A DNA stretch of 64,000 bases, taken from Halarcobacter ebronensis. Its GTDB lineage: Bacteria; Campylobacterota; Campylobacteria; Campylobacterales; Arcobacteraceae. Positions 45,989-54,106 of this stretch are shown here, one piece after another (positions within the stretch are counted from its first letter, which is position 1; each line of letters opens with the position of its first letter). Position numbers and translations under genes: made by a program. The notes below the pieces were generated by a model. The model was not told the DNA's origin, ran no database searches, and was given only the letters and a program-made list of their open reading frames with translations. The stretch lies in contig NZ_CP053836.1 of assembly GCF_013201825.1 (NCBI RefSeq), positions 186,001 to 250,000 on the forward strand, given 5' to 3'.

Positions 45989-46007
45989 TTAGAAAGGAAT
46001 ATGATAT

Positions 46008-46745
46008 ATGGCAGGTGTTTTTTTAAGTCATTCCTCTGTTAATAAACCATTTGCTAGAAGACTAGGAAATGATTTAAGGCAGTATGGGGCGAAGGTATGG
46101 ATTGATGAAGCTGAAATTAAAATTGGTGATTCATTAATTGAAAAAATTTCAGAAGGATTATCTGAAACAGATTTTGTCATCGTACTACTGTCAAAAGCTT
46201 CTTGTGAATCAGAATGGGTCAAAAAAGAAGTTAATATTGCTTTAAATAAAGAGATTTATGGGAAACAAGTTGTTGTACTTCCTTGTTTAATTGAGGATTG
46301 TAATATACCTTTATTTTTAATTGATAAAAAATATGCAGATTTTAGGGATAGTACAAAGTATGTTCAACATAGACAAGAACTAATTTCAACTATGGGATTA
46401 GCCGAAAAATCAGATGATGATTTATTTTTAGATCAGCATATATTTTATGATTTAGAAGATTTAAATGACGGATTTGATGCAGATACAATAAGATATTTTT
46501 CAAAATCTGATTTTCAAAAAGTATTAGAAAGGGTAAAAATGTTTAATATAAATATTTATGGCATTGAACCTTGGCCTAATAAAGAATTTTATAATGTTAT
46601 TGTTTATGAAGAATTTGGAAAAGAGGCTAATGATTCTGAGTGGTATTATGAAGCATTTGAAAAGTTTGTAAAAGAAGGTGTAGAGGATTATTTTTCAGCT
46701 TCTTATGGTGTGCCTCAAGAATTAATTGAGATATTTAAGAAGTAA
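46008..46745 (+). CDS. Cassette 3: TIR-domain protein
   Basis: The 245-aa protein begins with a TIR domain (about residues 1-130): VFLSHSSVNKPFARRLGNDLRQYG, then VWIDEAEIKIGDS (BB-loop region), then FVIVLLSKASCESEW followed by VKKEVNIAL. Trp70 and Glu74 occupy the place of the catalytic Glu motif in NAD-cleaving TIR proteins. The remaining 115 residues are an unrecognised acidic domain that may sense the trigger. NADase activity and phage defence are inferred from family knowledge. GAAAGGAAT precedes the ATG, 26 bp into the cassette. Confidence 0.88.
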   Translation: MAGVFLSHSSVNKPFARRLGNDLRQYGAKVWIDEAEIKIGDSLIEKISEGLSETDFVIVLLSKASCESEWVKKEVNIALNKEIYGKQVVVLPCLIEDCNIPLFLIDKKYADFRDSTKYVQHRQELISTMGLAEKSDDDLFLDQHIFYDLEDLNDGFDADTIRYFSKSDFQKVLERVKMFNINIYGIEPWPNKEFYNVIVYEEFGKEANDSEWYYEAFEKFVKEGVEDYFSASYGVPQELIEIFKK

Positions 46746-46749
46746 GGAC

Positions 46750-46818
46750 TCATAACAAATCAGTGGAGCCAATAAATTACCCTGCGGGAAATTTATCGGC
46801 TCATTTTAAACGTAACCA
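46750..46818 (+). other. attC3 with altered right end
   Basis: R'' TCATAAC, L boxes TGGAGCC/GGCTCA and hairpin AATAAATT-ACCC / GGG-AAATTTAT match attC2 closely. The R' end reads GTAACCA instead of GTTRRRY, lacking one T. The array therefore ends here in a non-cassette junction or a mutated site. Confidence 0.82.
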
Positions 46819-46937
46819 TATATAATACCTTTTAAATACTAATCCTCAGTGCCATATGTATTGGACTAATACAAAAACTTGATTTAATTTAATTATATTG
46901 GTATAATACAACATAATTCGCCTACGGGCAGCCCCGT

Positions 46938-47348
46938 CTAGTCTTTAGACGGGATAAACAATCTAGAAATTTTTTCATTTATTTTCGCAAAATCTATTTT
47001 ATTTATCATTCCAATTCTTGTCATTAGTCTATTTTTATCAAATGTTTTTAATTGAAGAATCATAGCAGAATTTTCTACTAAGCCTTTTTTTGTATTATAC
47101 GAAAACTGATGAAAATAATCATTCTCTTTTAAGGTGCTCGTTAAAGGTAAGCCAACAAAAATATCCTTTGTTAATTTTCTTACAATTAAGACAGGTCTTT
47201 GAAATTCATTTCCTTTGCCATACTCTTCATTACCAATATTTTGTCCAAGTCTTAACCAAAAAATTTCACGCTGTTTAAAACCTACACTATTTATTTTCTT
47301 ATGAGTATCTTTTTTTATCCTATTCCATCTATCAAAATCTTCTTCCAT
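46938..47348 (-). CDS. MazF/PemK-like toxin family protein
   Basis: The 136-aa protein (ATG at 47348 with AAGGA 5 nt upstream; the frame extends 12 codons further without a better site) has the MazF/PemK-like barrel. Visible parts are REIFWLRLGQNIGNEEYGKGNEFQRPVLIVRK, VGLPLTST and a final LMTRIGMINKIDF strand. Members are mRNA endoribonucleases, often paired with an antitoxin. No antitoxin gene is adjacent. The stop codon lies in a CCCGTCTA/TAGACGGG hairpin that may act as terminator. It faces the cassette array on the opposite strand. Confidence 0.75.
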   Translation of the reverse strand: MEEDFDRWNRIKKDTHKKINSVGFKQREIFWLRLGQNIGNEEYGKGNEFQRPVLIVRKLTKDIFVGLPLTSTLKENDYFHQFSYNTKKGLVENSAMILQLKTFDKNRLMTRIGMINKIDFAKINEKISRLFIPSKD

Positions 47349-47427
47349 AAGAGTCCTTATAGTTTTTAAAACTATATCAAACAAATTAGTTTATATATAA
47401 AAATATTGCAGATTGTTATATTATTAA

Positions 47428-48990
47428 TTAAAGTCCTGGTGCTTTCCACATAGAAGTAGCTAATCCTTGATCCACAAGTTCCAACTGCTTTTTATACACC
47501 TCTTGCCATTTCTCTTTTATCTCATCATATAGCTTTTTATTTTCCATATTCGGTAAATACTCTTTATCCCATACTACAAGCTCTTTTGCGGCACTTTTAA
47601 GGTCTTTATATATTCCTGCGCCAACTGCTGCACTCATTACTGCTCCCAAGGCTGTGGCTTCTGTTACTTTTGGTATTTTGATTTTACACCCTGTTACATC
47701 TGCTAGGGTTTGGCACCAAAGTTTTCCTTTACTAGCGCCTCCTGCAAATACTATTGTATCAAATTCACTTTTTGTAAAGTTTTTTACTTTTTCTAAGTTT
47801 ATGGCACTAACTATACAAGCATTCTCTTGCAAGGCTTTAAACATTGAAGCTTTATTGCAAATATTTGGATTAAGGTTTAGGTTTATAAAACTTGGGCTTG
47901 CATGGTACCATTTACCATAATTCATAGTATCACTAAATATTGGCATAATTCCATATGAGCCTACTGGTACATCTTTTGCATTCTCTTCTAGAATCTCATA
48001 GGGATCTTTATTTTGTTTTTTTGCTTCAATTTTTTCCAAATCACAAAAGGCATCTCTAAACCATCTCATTATAAGACCACAAAAGAAAGTGATACACTCT
48101 GCTTGGGATTGCTCTGGGATAACATGGGGATTGATTCTAAGGCTCATATCTTTTGGTGGTAAAATGTCACTTGGGATATTTACTATTTGTTGCCAAAAAG
48201 AGCCACCTAAGATGGCAACTTGTCCAACTTCCACAACTCCAAGTCCAGCACTTCCCAGCTGTACATCTCCACCACCTGTTACAACTTTTGTATTTACACT
48301 TAATGTGGTCTCATGGCTTGCTTTTTGTGTAACATTTCCAATTACTGTTCCAACCTCATAACAAGGACAGAAGATATCATCTTTTATTCCAATCTCTTTT
48401 GCCATAGAGCTATCCCAAACTCTATTTTTTAGTGAGAAGATTCCAGTTGTTCCTGCGTTACTAGGGTCAGTTGCTATTACACCTGAAAGTTTTGCTAATA
48501 TCCAGTCCCCTATCATAGAGATAGTTGTAACTTTTTCATAAAGTTCAGGTTTATTGTTTTTAAGCCATAAGATTCTAGGAAGTGCACCAAGGGCAAAGGT
48601 CTGTCCAGAGGTTTTATAAAACTTCTCTTCAATATTTTCAAAAGAGGTTTTTAGATATTTTACTTCTTTGTAGGCTCTTGCATCAACATTTGCAACACCC
48701 CAAAGTTCATTCCCATCTTTATCATATAAAGCTATAGCTTCTCTCATACTTGTGGCACTAACAGCTAAGATATCTTCAGGGTTAATTGATGCTTTATCTA
48801 TAGCAGTTTTAATACATTTTTTTGTTAATTGCCAGTTTGTCTCAAAGTCAAAGCTCATACTATTTGCTATGCCGTTTTCTTCTAGGTGCGTCCACTCCTC
48901 TTGAAAAGATGAGATTTGCTTACCTTTTGTATCAAAAATAACAGCTCTTATACTTCCTGTCCCTGCATCAATTGCCATTAAATATTGCAT
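47428..48990 (-). CDS. lsrK: Autoinducer-2 kinase LsrK-like FGGY carbohydrate kinase
   Basis: LsrK phosphorylates the linear form of AI-2 (DPD). The 520-aa protein follows LsrK closely over its length: YLMAIDAGTGSIRAVIFD at the start, AVSATSMREAI, VTGGGDVQLGSAGLG, LRINPHVIPEQSQAE, MRWFRDAFC, MPIFSDTMN, and the ending LATSMWKAPGL. I chose the ATG at 48990 with AAAGGAA upstream. It ends a three-gene operon with a class II aldolase and an LsrG-like protein. Activity on a related sugar is possible, but similarity to LsrK specifically is strong. Confidence 0.88.
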   Translation of the reverse strand: MQYLMAIDAGTGSIRAVIFDTKGKQISSFQEEWTHLEENGIANSMSFDFETNWQLTKKCIKTAIDKASINPEDILAVSATSMREAIALYDKDGNELWGVANVDARAYKEVKYLKTSFENIEEKFYKTSGQTFALGALPRILWLKNNKPELYEKVTTISMIGDWILAKLSGVIATDPSNAGTTGIFSLKNRVWDSSMAKEIGIKDDIFCPCYEVGTVIGNVTQKASHETTLSVNTKVVTGGGDVQLGSAGLGVVEVGQVAILGGSFWQQIVNIPSDILPPKDMSLRINPHVIPEQSQAECITFFCGLIMRWFRDAFCDLEKIEAKKQNKDPYEILEENAKDVPVGSYGIMPIFSDTMNYGKWYHASPSFINLNLNPNICNKASMFKALQENACIVSAINLEKVKNFTKSEFDTIVFAGGASKGKLWCQTLADVTGCKIKIPKVTEATALGAVMSAAVGAGIYKDLKSAAKELVVWDKEYLPNMENKKLYDEIKEKWQEVYKKQLELVDQGLATSMWKAPGL

Positions 48991-49037
48991 TGAATTCCTT
49001 TTAAAATGTCCCATTTTAAAAGGGACTTCATAAATTA

Positions 49038-50213
49038 CTACTTTTTCAGTTTTGCCTGTTCTAGTTCCCAATACTCCATCTCAAAGCTATCTTTTAGACT
49101 AATACTTTCATATCCACCAAGCTTATCTGCTTTTAAGACTGCATTCATAGTATGGGTTATAATATCATCAATAATATTTGCCTCTTTTTCAGTTTTTCCA
49201 ATGGTTATAGTTCCGTAGTTTTTTACTACTATCCAGTTTGGACTTGGATTTAACATAACTTCATCTTTTGCAAACTTATTAAAATACTCTATATAGCTCT
49301 TTTTATATCTATCTATTGCTTTTTGAATATCTTTATCTTCTAAAATAAGTGGTTCTCTTTTTGTTCTAATAATATGCTCAGGTGTTAGAACTCCTCTTGT
49401 GGCAAAGGCGTTTAGGTTATTTTGACTTGCATAGTGTAAAGATAAGGCAGATTGATTTATTTTTAAAGATACTTCATACCCTTTTTCTTGTGATAATATT
49501 TTTTGAAGCTCTTCTAAGTTTACCTCAAATCTTGGCATAAATTTTTCTATTTTTAAACTCGCATTTTTTTCCAAAAACTCTTCCGCTAAACTAACAGCAG
49601 CAATCATTTTGTCATAAGATTTTTTTGCATCATCATCAAAGGTAAAAATCCCATGATTGTGTAAGATTATCCCCTCACAACTTTCCCAATTGATATCTTT
49701 GCACATCTCATAAATCTTTTTAGCCAAAATAAATCCAGGCATTACATAAGGAACTATTAGGAAATTTGGGAAGATTTTTTTTATATTTTCTATTCCTGTT
49801 TTACTATTTGAGATAGTAACCACTGCATCAGCATGGGTATGATCTACAAATTTATATGGAATAATGGCATGTAGAATTGCTTCAACTGATGGATTAGGAG
49901 CACTTTTGTCTATCATAGCAGCTTTTTGTTGACTAACCATATCAGAATCACTAAGAGTCTTTAACTTAGCCATCTCTTTTAGTACATCAAGTTTTACAGG
50001 GGCAAATCCTTCCTCTTTTATACTTACTAAATCCCAGCCACTTCCTTTTACATAAAGAATATCTTCTCCATCAACTTTTGATTTTACAGAAGTGTTACCA
50101 CCGCCATGTAGAACTAGCTCATCACTTTGTCCTAAAAGATTTGATGTATATACTCTAAACTCTAAATCAGTTTTAAGAGATGATGCTTTTTCTTGATTCC
50201 ACAGATTTTGCAT
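49038..50213 (-). CDS. Class II aldolase/adducin-family protein
   Basis: The 391-aa protein has the class II aldolase fold: LVLHGGGNTSVK (about residues 34-45), VDHTHADAVV with two zinc-binding histidines (about 130), and GIILHNHGIFTFDDD (about 190) with the third. A C-terminal extension of about 150 residues resembles the aldolase half of larger aldolase/dehydrogenase fusions, whose dehydrogenase half is absent here. It may cleave the phosphorylated product of the adjacent LsrK-like kinase, taking the place of LsrF. That role is inference from the operon. Confidence 0.82.
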   Translation of the reverse strand: MQNLWNQEKASSLKTDLEFRVYTSNLLGQSDELVLHGGGNTSVKSKVDGEDILYVKGSGWDLVSIKEEGFAPVKLDVLKEMAKLKTLSDSDMVSQQKAAMIDKSAPNPSVEAILHAIIPYKFVDHTHADAVVTISNSKTGIENIKKIFPNFLIVPYVMPGFILAKKIYEMCKDINWESCEGIILHNHGIFTFDDDAKKSYDKMIAAVSLAEEFLEKNASLKIEKFMPRFEVNLEELQKILSQEKGYEVSLKINQSALSLHYASQNNLNAFATRGVLTPEHIIRTKREPLILEDKDIQKAIDRYKKSYIEYFNKFAKDEVMLNPSPNWIVVKNYGTITIGKTEKEANIIDDIITHTMNAVLKADKLGGYESISLKDSFEMEYWELEQAKLKK

Positions 50214-50215
50214 AA

Positions 50216-50503
50216 TTAACCTAAAATCTCTAAATGCTCAGTATATTTATCTTCACAGTACTGCTCATAAGTTGATTTATAAACTGCATAGTGCTCTGTT
50301 TTTGCATGTCCTGCTAAAGCCTCTTGGTTAGCCCAAGACTCAACAGCATAAAACTTTCTTCTATTTTCAGTGCATTGAAAAATATTATAAAAAATCACTC
50401 CAGGTTCAGCTTTGCTTGGTTCTACCATAGCAGTTAAAAGATCTTTCATAATATCTTCACATCCCTCTTTTGCTATAAATGTAACTCTTTTTGTAATAGT
50501 CAT
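50216..50503 (-). CDS. LsrG-like antibiotic biosynthesis monooxygenase-fold protein
   Basis: The 95-aa ferredoxin-like barrel protein has the ABM pattern: RVTFIAKEGCEDIMKDLLTAMVEPSKAEPGVIFYNIFQ, then RRKFYAVESWANQEALAGHAKTEHY. LsrG, which isomerises phospho-AI-2, belongs to this fold. Being first in an operon with an LsrK-like kinase makes an LsrG-type role plausible, but ABM proteins are diverse. It ends 2 bp before the aldolase gene. Confidence 0.7.
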   Translation of the reverse strand: MTITKRVTFIAKEGCEDIMKDLLTAMVEPSKAEPGVIFYNIFQCTENRRKFYAVESWANQEALAGHAKTEHYAVYKSTYEQYCEDKYTEHLEILG

Positions 50504-50691
50504 TTTATTAATCCTTTCTTATTAAGTAAAGATTATATTATAAAGGAATCTTTCTTATAAAGTGAAAATAGATATAAATAGTAATATATAAAATATAAAT
50601 TCTTTAAAATTTAAAATACCTAAAAGATATAACTAAATCTTTATCACATATTATATAAAATCAAAATTCGATTTTATATATAAAGAGAATT

Positions 50692-51570
50692 ATGGAAAAC
50701 AAAAAAAATGCCATTATCATATTTTTACTTCTTGGAATAATTTGGGGAAGTAATTTTATCTATATGAAATGGGCTAGTGAGTTGATAACTCCACTTCAAG
50801 TAGTATTTTTAAGAGTTCTATTTGGCTTTATCCCTGTATTAGTTTATGCATATTACAAAAAAGCTATAAAAATTGAACATTTAAAATACAGTTTTCATTT
50901 TTTTGTAATGTCTTTACTTGGTACAACTGTATATTATTATTTTTTTGTAAAAGCAACTTCTTTACTCTTATCCGGAGTAACAGGAGCCTTAAGTGGTTCG
51001 ATTCCTCTATTTGCTTTTATATTAGCTGTGGTATTTCTAAAAGATGAAAAGTTTGATAAAAGAATAGTTGGAATCTTAGTTGGTATATTAGGTGTAATAC
51101 TAATTGCAAAACCTTTTGAAGCAAATATTTTTGAATCAAACCTAGAAGGTATAATGGATATTATTTTAGGTTCTTTGATAGTGGGTTCCTCTTTTGTTTA
51201 TGCAAAAAAATTTGTAATGCCTTTAAAAATCCATTTTTCAGCTTTAACTACCTATCAGTTGGGTTTTGCACTTTTAACGCTTCTTGTTGTAACAAAGTGG
51301 GAAGGTATCTCTAATATAACAACAAGTACACATGTGTTTTTAGGAACAGTAGTTGGCTTAGGATTACTTGGTACAGGATTGGCTTTTGTTTTATATTATT
51401 ATATAATAGAACATTTAGGAGCAGTTACAGCAGCTTCTACAACATATTTACCACCTGTTGTAGCATTGATAATAGGATATTTTTTTATAGGTGAAGATAT
51501 TGATTTAATTGATTGTTTAGGGACAGTTTTGATTTTTATAGGGGTTTTTATAGTGAATAAAAGAAAATAA
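50692..51570 (+). CDS. EamA/DMT-family transporter
   Basis: The 292-aa protein has ten hydrophobic helices in two EamA repeats. The first repeat starts IIFLLLGIIWGSNFIYMKWASE; the second contains LGLLGTGLAFVLYYYIIEHLGAVTAASTTYLPPVVALIIGYFFIGE, a very typical closing segment. It would export or import a small metabolite; the substrate is unknown. It is divergent from the LsrG-like operon and convergent with pgpA. An inverted repeat TATAGTGAA/TTCACTATA (51549-51579) at its end can terminate both genes. Confidence 0.92.
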   Translation: MENKKNAIIIFLLLGIIWGSNFIYMKWASELITPLQVVFLRVLFGFIPVLVYAYYKKAIKIEHLKYSFHFFVMSLLGTTVYYYFFVKATSLLLSGVTGALSGSIPLFAFILAVVFLKDEKFDKRIVGILVGILGVILIAKPFEANIFESNLEGIMDIILGSLIVGSSFVYAKKFVMPLKIHFSALTTYQLGFALLTLLVVTKWEGISNITTSTHVFLGTVVGLGLLGTGLAFVLYYYIIEHLGAVTAASTTYLPPVVALIIGYFFIGEDIDLIDCLGTVLIFIGVFIVNKRK

Positions 51571-51574
51571 TTCA

Positions 51575-52045
51575 CTATAAAACAAAATATACTAAAAGTT
51601 GATAAACTCCTGCTGCTGCAACTCCACCAGCAAATCCAGCAACTATATCATCTCCCATTACTCCCCAGCCACCTTTTACTTCTCTATCTATTTTCCCAAT
51701 AATAGAGGGTTTCCAAATATCAAAAACTCTAAAAAATACAAATGCAAGTGCACTAAGAATATAAAAATTTTCTTGATTGATTCCACATATAGAAAGAGCT
51801 ATCCACATACCTGCAAGTTCATCTATAACAATCTCTTTACCATCGTGCACACCAACCTCTTTTTCATACTTATCAATCTCTTTTGCAGCAATTACGCTTA
51901 TTAAAAATGCCAAAAGAAAAAGTGTTGATTCAGGAATATATTTAATTAAAAACATACCTAAAATTAAAGCTACAAATGAGCCTACAGTTCCAGGAGCTTT
52001 TGGACTAAGACCACTATAAAAGAGTGTTAAAAAAAGTTTTCTCAT
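51575..52045 (-). CDS. pgpA: Phosphatidylglycerophosphatase A
   Basis: PgpA removes the phosphate from phosphatidylglycerophosphate in the inner membrane. The 156-aa protein has SPKAPGTVGSFVAL near the N-terminus, KEIVIDELAGMWIAL (about residue 70) and GWGVMGDDIVAGFAGGVAA near the end, which are family hallmarks, with four hydrophobic segments. Its start overlaps the upstream regulator's stop by 4 bp. Confidence 0.94.
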   Translation of the reverse strand: MRKLFLTLFYSGLSPKAPGTVGSFVALILGMFLIKYIPESTLFLLAFLISVIAAKEIDKYEKEVGVHDGKEIVIDELAGMWIALSICGINQENFYILSALAFVFFRVFDIWKPSIIGKIDREVKGGWGVMGDDIVAGFAGGVAAAGVYQLLVYFVL

Positions 52046-52929
52046 TTATTTTTTTTCTCAATTCCTAATTTTTTTCTTTTTTCCCAGAGTGATTTTCTTG
52101 AGATTCCCAGTTTTTTAGAAAGCTCAGTATCTGGATATTTACCTTGATATGAAACAACAATCATTTTTACATAATCATTGATTGTCATAATACTATTAGT
52201 AGGGATTATTTGTTCATTTTTTTGGAACTCAATTTTTGTAAAAGGAAACTCATCTTCACTCTCCAAAGAGACCAATATAGCTTTTTTATCTTCTATTACT
52301 CTAATTAAATTATCTTTTGAGCTTTTCTTCAAAGCATGATAATCAGTTAGATAAAGCATCCCATTAAATCTTTCATTAACTTGTTTTTGCCAATTATCAC
52401 TACTAAGAGAGATAAATTTTATTTGTAAATCAAGTTTTCTTGATAAATCAAAAGCTAATTTATCTGCACTTATTTGTGAATTTGTTTCTATAAGCAGAGG
52501 AAAAGTTGTTGGTAAAACCGCACCTGAAGTATCAACATTCAAAAATTGAAAACTTTGATAATCCCTTAATGTTTGTAACTCTTTTCTTAATGATCTGCAC
52601 TCTCTATAGTGATATATTTTTCTAACCAATTCATCCATTATAAAAGGTTTCATTATATAATCTTTTGCACCCTCTTTTATTGGGTCAGTTACAGTTTCAT
52701 CTGAGATATATGAAACTAAAAGAATAATAATAGAGTCACTATATCTTCTAATAATTGTTTTGCACAAAGGTCCTGGAAGTGAAGTTGATAATAGAATAAT
52801 GTCATAATCTTTTGTCAAATTCTCAATATTTGGAGACTCAACAAAATCACAATTATGTCCATCATCTAACAATCTTGATACAACTTTCTGTGCCAAGTAG
52901 ATTTCACTTTCAATTATTAATATATTCAT
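52042..52929 (-). CDS. HP1021/Cj1608-like atypical orphan response regulator
   Basis: The 295-aa protein has an N-terminal receiver-like domain (about 1-115) and a C-terminal HTH (YPDTELSKKLGISRKSLWEKRKKLGI). The phospho-acceptor position reads YDIILLS48TSLPG, so Asp is replaced by Ser, and the acidic pocket at residues 7-8 is reduced. It therefore cannot signal by normal phosphorylation. This architecture, and its place beside ispDF, match HP1021 of Helicobacter and Cj1608 of Campylobacter, which link redox state, metabolism and replication. The ATG at 52929 overlaps ispDF's stop by 4 bp. Confidence 0.82.
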   Translation of the reverse strand: MNILIIESEIYLAQKVVSRLLDDGHNCDFVESPNIENLTKDYDIILLSTSLPGPLCKTIIRRYSDSIIILLVSYISDETVTDPIKEGAKDYIMKPFIMDELVRKIYHYRECRSLRKELQTLRDYQSFQFLNVDTSGAVLPTTFPLLIETNSQISADKLAFDLSRKLDLQIKFISLSSDNWQKQVNERFNGMLYLTDYHALKKSSKDNLIRVIEDKKAILVSLESEDEFPFTKIEFQKNEQIIPTNSIMTINDYVKMIVVSYQGKYPDTELSKKLGISRKSLWEKRKKLGIEKKNK

Positions 52930-54050
52930 TTTTTCGTCCAATCATAGTATTTTAATGTGGCAATACTTTGTACTGCAACACCTTCTTCTCTACCAATAAA
53001 TCCCAATTTTTCAGCAGTTGTTGCTTTAATATTAACAAATTGCTTTTCAAGATTTAACAATTTTGCAATAGTTGCTTTAATCTCTTGTTTATATGGATTG
53101 ATTTTTGGTTTTTGAGCAATTATTGTTAGGTCAATATTTACTATTTCATAACCAACATTGCAGATAAATTCAACTATATTATTAAGTAGAATTTTTGAAT
53201 CAATATTTTTATATTTTTCACTTGTGTCAGGGAAAAACTCACCAATATCTCCAGCGCCTACTGCACCTAATAAAGCATCAATTAATGAATGGATAAGTAC
53301 ATCTCCATCACTATGAGCTTTAAACCCATAATGTACATCAATATTTACTCCACCTAAAAACATTTTTTTATTCTCTTCAAAAGGGTGAATATCAAAACCA
53401 GTTCCAGTAAAGAAGTTATTTGAAGGGGGTTTTAAACAAGTAATTTCAGAAATATCACTATTTATAGTCAACTTTTTACTTGCAATATCTCCTTCTATAT
53501 ATTTAATAGAACCACCAATCGCTTTAATAGCTGAACTATCATCAGTAAACTCAACAGTTGTCTCTAAGGCTTTTCTTAAAGTATCACTTTTTGATAGTTG
53601 AGGTGTTTGGATTAGTTTTACTTCTTCTCTGTTAATTGTGTTACTTTCATAGACTACTGTATCGCTAACACTTAATGTAGGTACTATGCAATCAGCATCA
53701 TCTTTTGAAGCAATCAAATCCTCAATAACTTTTTTTGGAATACAAACTCTTGCTACATCTGTTACCATTACATATTTAGTTGTAACTTTTTTTAGGGCAT
53801 TTTTCATAGACTCTTGTCTACTATTTCCACCTTCTACAAATACAAAATCATCTGTAAAATTTTTCATATACTCTAATTCATCAGGATGTGAGGTAATAAT
53901 AACATTTTGAAAGGGATAAAAATCTTTTAATCTATTTGTAACAAATAACCACAATGGAGTATTATCAACTCTAAGCCATTGTTTCTTTGCCGTCAGTTGG
54001 AATCTTGAGGAGTTTCCAGCACTTAGCACAATTAATGTAATATCTGACAC
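52926..54050 (-). CDS. ispDF: Bifunctional IspD/IspF isoprenoid enzyme
   Basis: The 374-aa fusion carries out two steps of the MEP pathway. The N-terminal IspD domain (VLSAGNSSRF, VTDVARVCIPK) makes CDP-ME, and the C-terminal IspF domain from about residue 215 makes the cyclodiphosphate. IspF motifs are GTGFDIHPFEE, KAHSDGDVLIHSLIDALLGA with metal ligands Asp/His, and GFIGREEGVAVQS. The fusion is standard in Campylobacterota. It heads a coupled unit with the HP1021-like gene and pgpA. Confidence 0.96.
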   Translation of the reverse strand: MSDITLIVLSAGNSSRFQLTAKKQWLRVDNTPLWLFVTNRLKDFYPFQNVIITSHPDELEYMKNFTDDFVFVEGGNSRQESMKNALKKVTTKYVMVTDVARVCIPKKVIEDLIASKDDADCIVPTLSVSDTVVYESNTINREEVKLIQTPQLSKSDTLRKALETTVEFTDDSSAIKAIGGSIKYIEGDIASKKLTINSDISEITCLKPPSNNFFTGTGFDIHPFEENKKMFLGGVNIDVHYGFKAHSDGDVLIHSLIDALLGAVGAGDIGEFFPDTSEKYKNIDSKILLNNIVEFICNVGYEIVNIDLTIIAQKPKINPYKQEIKATIAKLLNLEKQFVNIKATTAEKLGFIGREEGVAVQSIATLKYYDWTKK

Positions 54051-54106
54051 TAGACACCTTTGAGTAAAAAAGTTACATATTATACTTTAATGTAACTTAT
54101 GAAAGC

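Larger units (their letters stand above)
44290..46812 (+). mobile_element. Three-cassette integron array without integrase in the window (CALIN)
   Basis: Three genes in one orientation are each followed by an attC site. The predicted cassettes are 44290-45536, 45537-45982 and 45983-46812, using the G/TTRRRY cut. Cassette starts pair with their own R'' ends as required. Cassette 2 starts GTTAGTC and ends GACTAAC. Cassette 3 starts GTTATGA and ends TCATAAC. Cassette 1 starts GTTATAG and ends GTATAAC (6 of 7). Genes begin 20-26 bp into each cassette, as is typical. No intI gene is present in this window. Confidence 0.88.
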
